From Prolixibacteraceae bacterium JC049 (GTDB lineage: Bacteria; Bacteroidota; Bacteroidia; Bacteroidales; Prolixibacteraceae), in assembly GCA_023369685.1 (NCBI GenBank), contig SACZ01000003.1, positions 272,818-336,817 of the forward strand: a DNA stretch of 64,000 nt, given 5' to 3'. The translations under genes and the position numbers were made by a program. The notes under the pieces were generated by a model. That model did not search any database. It had not been told where the DNA came from and saw nothing but the letters and a program-made list of their open reading frames with translations. This document shows, piece by piece, positions 1 through 7,892 of the stretch (positions within the stretch are counted from its first letter, which is position 1; every line of letters begins with the position of its first letter).

Positions 1-624
1 AAAATCATCATGTGCCGAAGATTCTTCAGAGATGGCATATCTTGTTCCAATCTGAACTCCATCTGCTCCCAGTGTCATTGCTGCTAACATTCCTGCTCCG
101 GTTCCAACTCCTCCAGCAGCAATTAATGGCAATGTTGTATTGGCTCGAACCGATGGAATTAATGTTAGCGTTGTTGTCTCTTCTCTTCCGTTGTGTCCTC
201 CGGCTTCAAAACCTTCGGCAACAATGGCATCGACACCTGCATCTTCGCATTTTTTTGCAAAGAACGAGCTGGAAACTACGTGTACTACAATTATGCCGTG
301 TTCTTTTAAATGATTGGTCCATTTTTTAGGACTTCCTGCAGAGGTAAAAACAATTTTAACACCTTCGTCAATAATAATTTGCATGATCCGCTCAACTTCA
401 GGATAAAGCAAAGGTACATTGACACCAAAAGGTTTATTGGTAGCTGCTTTGGTTTTGCGAATGTGTTCAACAAGTGTTTCAGGATGCATTGAGCCTGCTC
501 CAAGCAAACCTAAACCTCCAGAGTTACTTACTGCAGAAGCTAGTCGCCAACCACTACACCAAACCATTCCTCCTTGAATAATGGGATATTTTATATTGAA
601 AAGAGTACAAATTCGATTGCTCAT
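1..624 (-). CDS. Nitronate monooxygenase family protein (3' end outside window)
   Basis: FMN-dependent TIM-barrel enzyme of the nitronate monooxygenase / FabK-like (NPD) family, which oxidises alkyl nitronates. It starts at 624 and reads open for 208 codons to the window edge, so the C-terminus is missing. The N-terminus (MSNRICTLFNIKYPIIQGGM) is the typical family opening, with the IIQGGM strand and the following SNSGGLGLLGAG loop. Further in are VVAEG-type and GFEAGGHNGR motifs, the latter carrying the histidine expected in the active site, then AAGGVGTGAGMLAAMTLGAD and QIGTRY of the phosphate-binding end. FabK (enoyl-ACP reductase) is a related alternative, but the GHNG motif is more typical of the monooxygenases. 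It is separated from recN by about 180 bases and is probably transcribed on its own. Confidence 0.85.
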   Translation of the reverse strand, partial: MSNRICTLFNIKYPIIQGGMVWCSGWRLASAVSNSGGLGLLGAGSMHPETLVEHIRKTKAATNKPFGVNVPLLYPEVERIMQIIIDEGVKIVFTSAGSPKKWTNHLKEHGIIVVHVVSSSFFAKKCEDAGVDAIVAEGFEAGGHNGREETTTLTLIPSVRANTTLPLIAAGGVGTGAGMLAAMTLGADGVQIGTRYAISEESSAHDDF

Positions 625-806
625 TTTTTTCGTATTTATGATAGTACATTATTGATAACAGATAGATCAAGTGTGTACCACCATTAATTGTTTAGTTGTT
701 CAGTCAGATTTTTAGATAACCAGATGTTGTTTGTCACCTGGCTTTGAAATCCAGAGGCTTGAGGACCAGCAAAAATAGACAAATATTTCTGTCGAACGGC
801 TAAATG

Positions 807-2465
807 CTAGTCCAATAGTAACTCTTTCGCATTGTTGATGGCAGCCTCGGTAAGTTGCTCGCCACTTAACATCTTAGCCAGCTCAGCAATTCGTTCTTCT
901 CTGTCTAATTGACGAATGTGAGATATGGTTTCCTGCGCATTATCTTTCTTGTAAACCAGATAGTGAAAATCTCCTTTACCGGCTACCTGAGGCAGGTGAG
1001 TAATATTAATTACCTGCATACCTTTTGCCATTTCGCGCAGGATATTTCCAATTTTACCAGCAATCTCTCCAGATACTCCAGTGTCTATCTCATCGAAAAT
1101 AATGGTTGGCAATGCCGATGAATGACTAAGCAGTGTTTTTAATGCTAACATCACTCGAGACATCTCACCTCCGGATGCAACCTTTGAAACTTCTTGTAAA
1201 TCGCCATTCTTATTGGCCGAAAACAGGAAGTTAATTTGATCTACACCATTTATATTAGGCGTATCTAGTGTATTAATTTCAACCTGAAAATTGGCATTTG
1301 GCATTCCTACCTCTGTCAATACACTTTCTACTTTCGATTGTACTTTTTTTGCCGCAACCCTACGCTTAGAACTAATGGCTTCTGCTTGTTTTAAAAGTTT
1401 TACTTCCAATTGAGCTATTTGCTCTTTTATTGCAATAAGTTGATCATCGGACGAAACGACTGACTGAATCTTTTCATCGAATGAATCTTTTAGTTCGAGT
1501 AGTTCTGCTATTGTGTCAACCCGGTGCTTTTGTTGTAACGAGTAGATTAAGTTCAACCTGTCGTTGATTTCTTCTGCTCTGCCTGGATTGTATTCTGTTT
1601 GTTCTGCCAACGATTCTGCTTCCGCAGCAATATCCTGGATCTCAATTAGGCTACTTTCAGTTCGTTGTGCTAACTCTTCGGCTTTATTGCTGAATGAAGT
1701 TAACTTACGTAACAGTTGTTCCGCTTCGCGAAGCATGCCAATTGTGTTGATATTGTTGTCGTTGTAAAGAATAGAGCTGACCTGACTTAAATTGCTTTTA
1801 ATCTCTTCGGCATGAGAAAGCGTATTTAATTCTGTTTCCAGTTGTTCTTGCTCCTCGGCTTGAAGTTGTGCCTCGTCTAACTGGTTGAACTGAAACTGGA
1901 AATAGTCCAGATCGGCACGAGCTTTATCAGCTGCTTCTTGAATGGTAGCAAGCTCTTTTTTGAGTTTTGTCCATTTGTTAAAGTCAGCTTTATATGTTTT
2001 AAGCTTTGTGTCGTGTTGTGCTAATGTATCGATTACTTTAAACTGAAACCATTGGTTGCCTAATTGAAGCGTTTGATGCTGAGAATGGATATCAATTAAA
2101 CGTTCGCCTAGCTCTTTCATTACTGGAAGAGTTACCGGAGTATCGTTAATAAATGCACGTGATTTTCCATTGGCTGCAATCTCTCTACGAAGAATGGTTT
2201 GTGCATCGTAATCCAGATCATGTTGCTGGAAAAAGGAATCTAAACCATATTTTTCGATTTGAAAAACACCTTCAATGGAACACTTCTTCGATTTATCATT
2301 TAAAGCCGAAGAATCAGCTCTTTTCCCTAAAATAAGAGAAAGTGCTCCCAGTAAAATGGATTTTCCGGCTCCTGTTTCACCAGTAATGATGCTGAATCCA
2401 TTGTGCCATTGCATGTCCAACTCGCGGATCAATGCATAGTTTCGTATTTGTAAACGTGTTAACAC
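807..2465 (-). CDS. recN: DNA repair protein RecN
   Basis: SMC-like ATPase of double-strand-break repair. The 552 aa match the normal family length. The Walker A motif GETGAGKS is at residues 29-36, directly after the family-typical MLTRLQIRNYALI start. The middle (about 150-370) is rich in Glu, Gln and Leu and fits the coiled-coil arms. The ABC signature VASGGEMSRV is at 429-438 and the Walker B IIFDEID at about 455-461, followed by TGVSG. It lies 10 bases after the DUF4835 gene and is the last gene of the bamD-rpoZ-coaBC-DUF4835-recN run, an order common in Bacteroidota. I see no clean terminator after it. Confidence 0.96.
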   Translation of the reverse strand: MLTRLQIRNYALIRELDMQWHNGFSIITGETGAGKSILLGALSLILGKRADSSALNDKSKKCSIEGVFQIEKYGLDSFFQQHDLDYDAQTILRREIAANGKSRAFINDTPVTLPVMKELGERLIDIHSQHQTLQLGNQWFQFKVIDTLAQHDTKLKTYKADFNKWTKLKKELATIQEAADKARADLDYFQFQFNQLDEAQLQAEEQEQLETELNTLSHAEEIKSNLSQVSSILYNDNNINTIGMLREAEQLLRKLTSFSNKAEELAQRTESSLIEIQDIAAEAESLAEQTEYNPGRAEEINDRLNLIYSLQQKHRVDTIAELLELKDSFDEKIQSVVSSDDQLIAIKEQIAQLEVKLLKQAEAISSKRRVAAKKVQSKVESVLTEVGMPNANFQVEINTLDTPNINGVDQINFLFSANKNGDLQEVSKVASGGEMSRVMLALKTLLSHSSALPTIIFDEIDTGVSGEIAGKIGNILREMAKGMQVINITHLPQVAGKGDFHYLVYKKDNAQETISHIRQLDREERIAELAKMLSGEQLTEAAINNAKELLLD

Positions 2466-2475
2466 AAGCTAACTT

Positions 2476-3390
2476 TTATAGTCCAGACGATTTCAAGATT
2501 TTGTCGTATTTACTTCCGTTAGAAGGATCTACCTCATTCAGAATTGCCATCACCCTGTTCTTCTCATCTGGAAATGATTTGGTAAACAAGTTAGCAATTT
2601 CATCCACTTTAGCATCGAAAAACAGACGGGTAATGTATAAATAAGAACGAACGCGATATACTTTCTGAACAGATCTTAATGCTTCCACAATTTCCGATCG
2701 CCCTTCATCTTGTTTTTCAGACATAATATCTAACCCTTTTCTGTGGTAACGGTAGATGGCATCGCGAAATGAGCTGTACGATTTGTTAAGAATGTTCTCA
2801 ACCAACCAATAGCGGTTTTTCTCTTTTTCGAATGGTTTCCATCCACGTTCGCGAGCACTTTGCGAGTTGTTTACAATTTGCCTTGCTTTCTCGAAATATT
2901 CTGTTCCTCCCAAAGGAGAGAAAGTATCGTAATCGAAGCCTAAAATGACGTAAGCATAATAGGCCATTATATTGGTTAGATTGTCTTTATTGCTTTTCTC
3001 ATCGAACTCCAACTGTTGAAACTCAACATAGCGAATATGGAAATCTTCGTCTTTAATATTCAAAACGGTTGTTTCGTACGAAGCATTGAAAACAGGACGT
3101 TTCAATTGTACATTGATTGTTCCTTTGAATTCATCGGACGAAACTTGTTCTGTCAAACGAATGTAGATATTGCATTTGATGCGTTCGTCGGTATCGTATA
3201 AATGGTTGGTCCATTTTTTATTGTTCATAAACTCATACAGGTCGCGCTGCATGGTTTGAAACATATTTTGATTGGCCCCTTTTATTTGTTGCCCCGATAC
3301 ACTGACACTACAACGTAATTCCTGTGCTTTAATAGTAAAGACAGAAGCTAGAAAACATACTATAAACAGCAAATATCTCATTCCATTCAT
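2476..3390 (-). CDS. DUF4835 family protein (PorD-like, T9SS-associated)
   Basis: A 304-aa exported protein with a signal peptide (residues about 1-22, ending near IKAQ). The mature start ELRCSVSVSGQQIKGANQNM followed by a conserved KWTN region is typical of the DUF4835 family. I recall this family being annotated as type IX secretion protein PorD; that name is from memory and is not shown by the sequence. The order coaBC - DUF4835 - recN is conserved in Bacteroidota. The body is a mix of beta strands and helices with no catalytic motif that I can see. It starts 41 bases after coaBC and ends 10 bases before recN, so it is probably part of the same transcript. Confidence 0.8.
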   Translation of the reverse strand: MNGMRYLLFIVCFLASVFTIKAQELRCSVSVSGQQIKGANQNMFQTMQRDLYEFMNNKKWTNHLYDTDERIKCNIYIRLTEQVSSDEFKGTINVQLKRPVFNASYETTVLNIKDEDFHIRYVEFQQLEFDEKSNKDNLTNIMAYYAYVILGFDYDTFSPLGGTEYFEKARQIVNNSQSARERGWKPFEKEKNRYWLVENILNKSYSSFRDAIYRYHRKGLDIMSEKQDEGRSEIVEALRSVQKVYRVRSYLYITRLFFDAKVDEIANLFTKSFPDEKNRVMAILNEVDPSNGSKYDKILKSSGL

Positions 3391-3431
3391 TGGGTTAAAT
3401 TCTTAACAGTTATTCAACGGAAAACCATTGA

Positions 3432-4076
3432 TTAAAGTAAACTTTGCTTTTCCATATCTAAAATAATCCGATCGACAATATCAATAGCTACTTCGGTCTT
3501 TGATTTTAACTCAAAACATTGCTGATTATTGTCTTTATCGAGAATAGTTATTTTGTTGGTATCCACTTGGAAGCCGGCTCCTTTGTCGTTCAATGAATTT
3601 AAAACGATAAAGTCGAGTTGCTTTTTGGCCAGTTTGCGTTGGGCATTTTGCGATTCATCATGCGTTTCCAAAGCAAATCCAACCATAAACTGATCGGGCT
3701 TTTTGTTGGCTCCCAGACAAGCAGCAATATCGCGAGTAGGTTTCAGACGAATAACAAGATCGTCTTTCCCTCTTTTTACCTTTTTGTCTGCTACATTTTC
3801 GGGAGTGAAGTCGGCAACAGCAGCAGCTAGAATTGCTCCGTTGCAATTTGGAAAGTGGATATTGGCAGCATTATACATTTCTTCGGCAGAAGTTACGTTA
3901 ATGCGTTCGATATTGGGATGTTCGGTTTTCAGGCTGGTAGGACCTGTAACCAACTTAACTTTTGCTCCTTGCTGAGCAAGTTGTTCACAAATGGCATAGC
4001 CCATCTTACCCGACGAATAATTTCCGATAAAGCGAACCGGGTCAATTTTTTCGTGGGTAGGACCAGCTGTTACCAA
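3432..4076 (-). CDS. coaB: Phosphopantothenate-cysteine ligase half (CoaB domain)
   Basis: Ligase that joins cysteine to 4'-phosphopantothenate in CoA synthesis. Clear motifs are VTAGPTHEKIDPVRFIGN and SSGKMG at the start (nucleotide-binding fold), AILAAAVADF in the middle, and RLKPTRDI, matching the KxKK-like region of CoaB. As an isolated frame it can only start at a TTG at 4076, with no good leader and with part of the first beta strand missing. The frame is open further upstream as far as the A-run, which supports the reading that it is normally the C-terminal half of CoaBC. Confidence 0.85.
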   Translation of the reverse strand: MVTAGPTHEKIDPVRFIGNYSSGKMGYAICEQLAQQGAKVKLVTGPTSLKTEHPNIERINVTSAEEMYNAANIHFPNCNGAILAAAVADFTPENVADKKVKRGKDDLVIRLKPTRDIAACLGANKKPDQFMVGFALETHDESQNAQRKLAKKQLDFIVLNSLNDKGAGFQVDTNKITILDKDNNQQCFELKSKTEVAIDIVDRIILDMEKQSLL

Positions 4077-4090
4077 AAATGTTTTATCCT

Positions 4091-4645
4091 TTAGTTTTTT
4101 TTTTCAGCGAAGTAATCGTTTAGGAAAGCAACAATGTTTTCTGGCTCTTCCATTCGACCTTTTCCGTGTAATCCGCTGGCAAGAACTCCTGAACCTGGCT
4201 CGATAATGATATTACCGTAAGTTTTTAGTATTTCCAGATTCTTCTGAGTAGAAGGATGGGCAAACATGTCTAAGTCCATTGCCGGAGCAATGAATACCGG
4301 ACACTTAGCTGACATGTATGTTGTTACTAACATATTGTCGGCAGTACCCGTTGCAAATTTACCTAAAGTTGCAGCAGTAATAGGAGCAACAAGCATTGCA
4401 TCGGCCCAAAGACCAAGGTCAACATGACTGTTCCATGTTCCATCGTTAGCACCAAAGAACTCGCTTACCACCGGTTTTCCCGATAACGCAGAAAGTGTTA
4501 CTGGTGTGATGAACTCTTTTCCTGCAGGTGTAATTACCACCTGAACTTCAGCACCCTCTTTTACCAATAGACGCAAAAGCATAGCCGCTTTATATGCAGC
4601 TATGCTTCCGGTTATTCCGAGTATAATTTTTTTCCCTTTTAACAT
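4091..4645 (-). CDS. coaC: Phosphopantothenoylcysteine decarboxylase half (CoaC domain)
   Basis: Flavoprotein that decarboxylates 4'-phosphopantothenoylcysteine. It begins with MLKGKKIILGITGSIAAYKA, the classic flavoprotein start. The SHVDLGLWAD segment carries the catalytic histidine, VAPITAATLGKFATGTADN the FMN-binding loop, and CPVFIAPAMDLDMF is the PAMN-type substrate motif with Asp in place of the commoner Asn. The frame ends with EKKN just inside the A10 run. The ATG at 4645 is 25 bases after the end of rpoZ. Confidence 0.93.
   Translation of the reverse strand: MLKGKKIILGITGSIAAYKAAMLLRLLVKEGAEVQVVITPAGKEFITPVTLSALSGKPVVSEFFGANDGTWNSHVDLGLWADAMLVAPITAATLGKFATGTADNMLVTTYMSAKCPVFIAPAMDLDMFAHPSTQKNLEILKTYGNIIIEPGSGVLASGLHGKGRMEEPENIVAFLNDYFAEKKN
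4095..4104 (-). other. Ten-A homopolymer at the coaB/coaC junction
   Basis: The plus strand has ten consecutive T residues, so the message has GCTG-A10-CTAAAGG. Exactly one extra A (or loss of two) joins the decarboxylase and ligase frames. Loss of one A leads to a stop three codons later. A runs of nine or more are known slippage sites for bacterial RNA polymerase and are also a classic place for sequencing errors. Confidence 0.9.
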
Positions 4646-4670
4646 CAGAGAATTATTTTACGGTTACCAA

Positions 4671-4997
4671 TTATCTTTTTTCTTTCGAAGGGTTTCTGTG
4701 GTAGATTTTACCTTCTTCGAATTCCTGCATTGAAATCAATGTAGGCTTAGGTAATCTTTCGTAAAATTTCGAAATTTCGATCTGTTCTCTGTTTTCAAAG
4801 ATTTCTTCCAGATTGTCAGAGTATGATGCAAACTCTTGAAGTTTTTGATTCAACTCTTCTTTCATTTCTGATGAGATCTGGTTGGCGCGCTTAGCCAAAA
4901 CCATGATGGTTTCGTATACATTTCCTGTCTCATTGGTAAGAATACTCAAATCTCTAGGAATTGTGGAGCCTGGTGCCTTTGTTTTTTTATAATCCAT
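4671..4997 (-). CDS. rpoZ: DNA-directed RNA polymerase omega subunit (Bacteroidota type)
   Basis: Small RNA polymerase subunit that supports beta-prime folding. The 108-aa protein has the Rpb6/omega core: the TNETGNVYETIMVLAKRANQ segment is the helix carrying the MVLAKRANQIS motif of the family (residues about 27-46). The tail with KPTLISMQEFEEGKIYHR is typical of Bacteroidota. It sits 9 bases after bamD and 25 bases before coaBC in the same operon, the normal arrangement for this phylum. Confidence 0.9.
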   Translation of the reverse strand: MDYKKTKAPGSTIPRDLSILTNETGNVYETIMVLAKRANQISSEMKEELNQKLQEFASYSDNLEEIFENREQIEISKFYERLPKPTLISMQEFEEGKIYHRNPSKEKR

Positions 4998-5006
4998 CTT
5001 TAAATA

Positions 5007-5825
5007 TTAATTGTTTTTCTCTTCAACTTCTTCTTTGTAATTCAATGTTTTGGCCAATGTTTTGTAATATTTATTAGCCGTTTTGATGTATTTGCTTTTT
5101 GGAAATTCATCGGCAAAAGCAAAATATTCATCCAGTGCCATGTTCAAACGCTCAACACGCTTTTCTTCAACACTATTGATCCCCAAGCGATATTTCGCTT
5201 CCAGTAACATGAAGCTTAACTCTTCACGGTATTTGGTTTGAGGGTATTCTTTCAAACTATTATTTAACGAAATAACAGCTGCTTTGTATTGTCCTAAGTC
5301 AAAATATAATTTTCCACTCAAGTATGATTTGTATACCAATTTATCTTTCAATTCATCGATAATTCTTCGAGCTTCTTCCACACGACTACTTGACGGGTAG
5401 ATGTTGATAAAGAACTGTAACGCATCAATAGCTTGTTGCGAAGTAGTCTGATCAAGTCGAGGTTTTGGTGAATCTAAGTAGAAACAGTAACCAATCATAT
5501 ATTGTGATTCCTCTGCGTAATCGCTTCGAGGATATTCTTTAACCAAGTTCTTGAAGAAGTGACCTGCCATCAAATAATCGCGTTGACCCATATGGCTCTT
5601 TGCAAAATAGTAATAGATGTCATCGGCTTTGCTGGTACCACGGTAGATACGAACCAAATCGGTGAATAGACCAATTGCTTTAGCGTATTCCTTTGTTTTG
5701 TAGTAATCAACTGCCTTCTTGTACTTGTACTCAGTATCGGTACTTTGAAGTACTTTGTTATAGTCACCACAAGCTGCCACTAACAACAATAACAGCCCAG
5801 AAATTAAAATTTTATAATTCTTCAT
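5007..5825 (-). CDS. bamD: Outer membrane protein assembly factor BamD (lipoprotein)
   Basis: TPR lipoprotein of the BAM complex that inserts beta-barrels into the outer membrane. I place the start at 5825: this gives MKNYKILISGLLLLLVAACG, a lipoprotein signal with the lipobox cysteine at residue 19. An in-frame ATG at 5834 exists, but a TATCTTTG promoter element at 5839-5846 would put the transcription start between the two ATGs. The mature part has about five TPR units (for example YKKAVDYYKTKEYAKAIGLF and DYLMAGHFFKNLVKEYPRSD). The 272 aa are normal. It is the first gene of the operon running to recN. Confidence 0.92.
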   Translation of the reverse strand: MKNYKILISGLLLLLVAACGDYNKVLQSTDTEYKYKKAVDYYKTKEYAKAIGLFTDLVRIYRGTSKADDIYYYFAKSHMGQRDYLMAGHFFKNLVKEYPRSDYAEESQYMIGYCFYLDSPKPRLDQTTSQQAIDALQFFINIYPSSSRVEEARRIIDELKDKLVYKSYLSGKLYFDLGQYKAAVISLNNSLKEYPQTKYREELSFMLLEAKYRLGINSVEEKRVERLNMALDEYFAFADEFPKSKYIKTANKYYKTLAKTLNYKEEVEEKNN

Positions 5826-5838
5826 TTGAAACATTTTG

Positions 5839-5846
5839 CAAAGATA
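5839..5846 (-). promoter_or_regulatory. -7 promoter element TATCTTTG before bamD
   Basis: Exact match to the Bacteroidota -7 consensus TAnnTTTG on the minus strand. No good TTG is seen at the -33 position. It predicts a transcript start a few bases upstream of the chosen bamD ATG. Confidence 0.5.
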
Positions 5847-5925
5847 TATTTTTTTTCGGCTTAATCGACGGTGAAAATTATAGTTTTCACTTATTGTTTA
5901 CAATAGGTTTAATAAACTTTAACAG

Positions 5926-5956
5926 TTTGGCTATAGATCAAAAAAGATTACATTTG
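5926..5956 (+). promoter_or_regulatory. Sigma-A type promoter, TTTG-19-TACATTTG
   Basis: TTTG at 5926-5929 and TACATTTG at 5949-5956 are separated by 19 bases, the textbook Bacteroidota housekeeping arrangement. The expected transcription start near 5962 lies downstream of the ATG at 5959, so this promoter decides the start of the next gene in favour of GTG 5986. Confidence 0.75.
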
Positions 5957-5985
5957 CATTGGTAAAATTCAAAACATTAAGCATC

Positions 5986-7230
5986 GTGGATATTTTCGAA
6001 AATATAAAAAACAAAGGAAACATTGGGCAATATATGAAGCAAGCCCACGGCTACTTTGCGTTTCCAAAGCTAGAAGGCGAGATTGCAGCTCGTATGACTT
6101 TTAGAGGAAAAGAGGTATTAACGTGGAGTTTGAATAACTATCTTGGACTAGCAAACCACCCTGAAATTCGCAAAGCTGATGCCGAAGCGACTAAAGACTG
6201 GGGATTGGCTTACCCAATGGGTGCACGTATGATGTCAGGTCAAACAAATAAGCATGAGGAGTTAGAGCATGCATTGGCTGATTTCGTAGGCAAACCGGAT
6301 GCTTTCCTATTAAACTTTGGATACCAGGGAATGGTATCAATTATTGATGCAATCTGTAATCGTAACGACGTAATTGTATACGATTCTGAATCGCATGCAT
6401 GTATCCTTGATGGAGTACGCTTACATATGGGTAAACGTTACGTTTATCCTCACAATGATATTGAGAATTTAAAGAAACAATTGCAGCGTGCTACTACTCT
6501 TGCTGAAAAACAAGGTGGTGGTATTTTAGTTATTACTGAAGGTGTATTCGGTATGTCGGGTGACCTTGGTAAACTAAAAGAAATCGTTGAGTTGAAGAAA
6601 GAATTCAATTTCCGTTTGTTGGTTGACGACGCTCACGGATTTGGAACAATGGGTGCAACTGGTGCTGGTAGTGCCGAGCATTTAGGAGTAACAGAAGGTG
6701 TTGATATTCTTTTCGGAACATTTGCTAAGTCGATGGCAGGAATTGGTGCTTTCGTTGCTTGTGAAGAAGAGGTTTGTAACTACTTCCGTTATAACATGCG
6801 TTCTCAAACTTTCGCTAAGTCGCTTCCAATGCCTATGGTTATTGGTGCAATGAAGCGTTTAGAGATGTTGCGCACTCAGCCTGAATTGAAAGAAAAGCTT
6901 TGGACAATTGTTAATGCATTGCAAAATGGATTGAAAGAGCAAGGTTTCAACTTAGGTGTAACTGAATCTCCTGTAACTCCTGTTTACCTTTCTGGTAGTG
7001 TTGCAGAAGGAACAAACGTTGTGATGGATCTTCGTGAGAATTACAATATCTTCTGTTCAATTGTTGTATATCCGGTAATTCCTAAAGGTGAATTGTTGTT
7101 GCGCTTAATCCCAACAGCTATGCACTCGATGGAAGATGTTGAATACACAATTAAAGCGTTTACAGAAGTACGTAATAAATTGGATGCAGGTGAGTATTCA
7201 AAAACTCAGTTTGCTAACGTATTTGAATAA
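5986..7230 (+). CDS. Alpha-oxoamine synthase family PLP enzyme (SPT / cysteate acyltransferase-like)
   Basis: PLP enzyme of the family that condenses an amino acid with an acyl-CoA (8-amino-7-oxononanoate synthase, glycine C-acetyltransferase, serine palmitoyltransferase). Motifs: WSLNNYLGLANHPE near the N-terminus, DSESHACILDG, VDDAHGFGTMG with the pyridine-binding Asp/His, and FAKSMAGIGAF with the PLP lysine. I chose GTG 5986 (VDIFENIKNKGNIGQYMKQ): the ATG at 5959 lies at or before the predicted transcription start. The 414 aa fit the family. In gliding Bacteroidota a close family member makes 3-dehydrocapnine from cysteate and acyl-CoA for sulfonolipids; serine palmitoyltransferase is the main alternative. 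No other lipid gene is nearby, so the substrate is inference. Confidence 0.8.
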   Translation: MDIFENIKNKGNIGQYMKQAHGYFAFPKLEGEIAARMTFRGKEVLTWSLNNYLGLANHPEIRKADAEATKDWGLAYPMGARMMSGQTNKHEELEHALADFVGKPDAFLLNFGYQGMVSIIDAICNRNDVIVYDSESHACILDGVRLHMGKRYVYPHNDIENLKKQLQRATTLAEKQGGGILVITEGVFGMSGDLGKLKEIVELKKEFNFRLLVDDAHGFGTMGATGAGSAEHLGVTEGVDILFGTFAKSMAGIGAFVACEEEVCNYFRYNMRSQTFAKSLPMPMVIGAMKRLEMLRTQPELKEKLWTIVNALQNGLKEQGFNLGVTESPVTPVYLSGSVAEGTNVVMDLRENYNIFCSIVVYPVIPKGELLLRLIPTAMHSMEDVEYTIKAFTEVRNKLDAGEYSKTQFANVFE

Positions 7231-7254
7231 GAAATATTCAATTCGATATATTGA

Positions 7255-7287
7255 AAATGCCATCAGAATTTCTGATGGCATTTTTTT
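7255..7287 (+). terminator. Intrinsic terminator after the PLP enzyme gene
   Basis: Arms ATGCCATCAG (7257-7266) and CTGATGGCAT (7272-7281) form a perfect 10-bp stem with a 5-base loop followed by seven T residues. It also reads into the stop codon of the convergent gene. Confidence 0.9.
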
Positions 7288-7795
7288 ATTTGTTCTTTTT
7301 CGAAAGCACTTTTATGATATTGATTTTCCGAGTATCATTGATCAGTGTTTTTGGTATTCCTTTCAGGTTGATCATACCGTAGGTTCTCTTGTTTTTTGCT
7401 TCAATAATATTGATGTCATTGGAATTGAAACATTCTTTTGAAAATAGTAGTTGATCTTTCCTGTCGTAAAATTCAATTAGAAAATCACAAAATTTATGAG
7501 TGTTTAAATGTTTCCAATACATTTGGGTAAGAGGAGTTTTGCTTTCAAATTCAAGATGCAGTGAAGTATAGCCGAAGCCATATCCATAGCCCCAGGCTGC
7601 TTTTTCGGTAGAGCCAGTACCTGTATCATACATTGAGACAGCTCTTTTTTTAATAAACTGAACTGGCACTTTTAGGGTAGAATCAGCAGAAACAAACTTA
7701 TAAGTAGTAGTTTCAGCTTGTGCTTTTGCCTGAAACGAAGAGCAGCTCAGAAAGCCTAGTAAAATGAGTGTAATAACGAAAGAATAATATCGCAT
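7286..7795 (-). CDS. Hypothetical lipoprotein
   Basis: A 169-aa protein of unknown function. The N-terminus MRYYSFVITLILLGFLSCSS has a hydrophobic stretch and a lipobox-like LSC, so it is probably a lipoprotein; signal peptidase I cleavage after AKAQA is the alternative. The mature part contains an unusual WGYGYGFGYTSLH segment and ends in the basic tail VLSKKNK. No known domain is recognised. It is transcribed towards the terminator at 7255-7287. A 39-base inverted repeat begins one base upstream of its start codon. Confidence 0.7.
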   Translation of the reverse strand: MRYYSFVITLILLGFLSCSSFQAKAQAETTTYKFVSADSTLKVPVQFIKKRAVSMYDTGTGSTEKAAWGYGYGFGYTSLHLEFESKTPLTQMYWKHLNTHKFCDFLIEFYDRKDQLLFSKECFNSNDINIIEAKNKRTYGMINLKGIPKTLINDTRKINIIKVLSKKNK

Positions 7796-7796
7796 A

Positions 7797-7835
7797 ATTG
7801 ATCTGTTTTAGTGATTAGTACTAGAACAGATCAAT
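7797..7835. repeat. Inverted repeat directly upstream of the lipoprotein start
   Basis: Perfect 11-bp arms ATTGATCTGTT (7797-7807) and AACAGATCAAT (7825-7835), with more pairing towards the loop. On the minus strand it ends one base before the ATG at 7795. It could be an operator or an mRNA hairpin covering the ribosome entry region. No T-run follows, so it is not a typical terminator for the upstream hydrolase gene. Confidence 0.75.
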
Positions 7836-7892
7836 CGCAATATTTATACCAATTTATGATTAGTTGTAAATAGTTTAGACAATTGCATGTAA

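Larger units (their letters stand above)
3432..4645 (-). pseudogene. coaBC: coaBC, full-length fused gene interrupted by a frameshift in an A10 run
   Basis: This span holds the whole bifunctional CoaBC (phosphopantothenoylcysteine decarboxylase / phosphopantothenate-cysteine ligase) as two reading frames. On the coding strand the first frame reads GAA AAA AAA AAC TAA and stops. One additional A in the ten-A run gives GAA AAA AAA AAA CTA AAG GAT and continues without a stop into the ligase frame, for a total of 404 codons, the usual CoaBC length. CoaBC is the normal route to CoA and is expected to be essential, so true loss is unlikely. The options are a homopolymer error in the assembly, transcriptional or ribosomal slippage on the A-run, or a recent split. 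The two halves are listed separately as well. Confidence 0.8.

Noticed and set aside
5825-5834. bamD start at 5834
   Set aside because: It is at or before the predicted transcript start, and the lipoprotein signal is complete from 5825.
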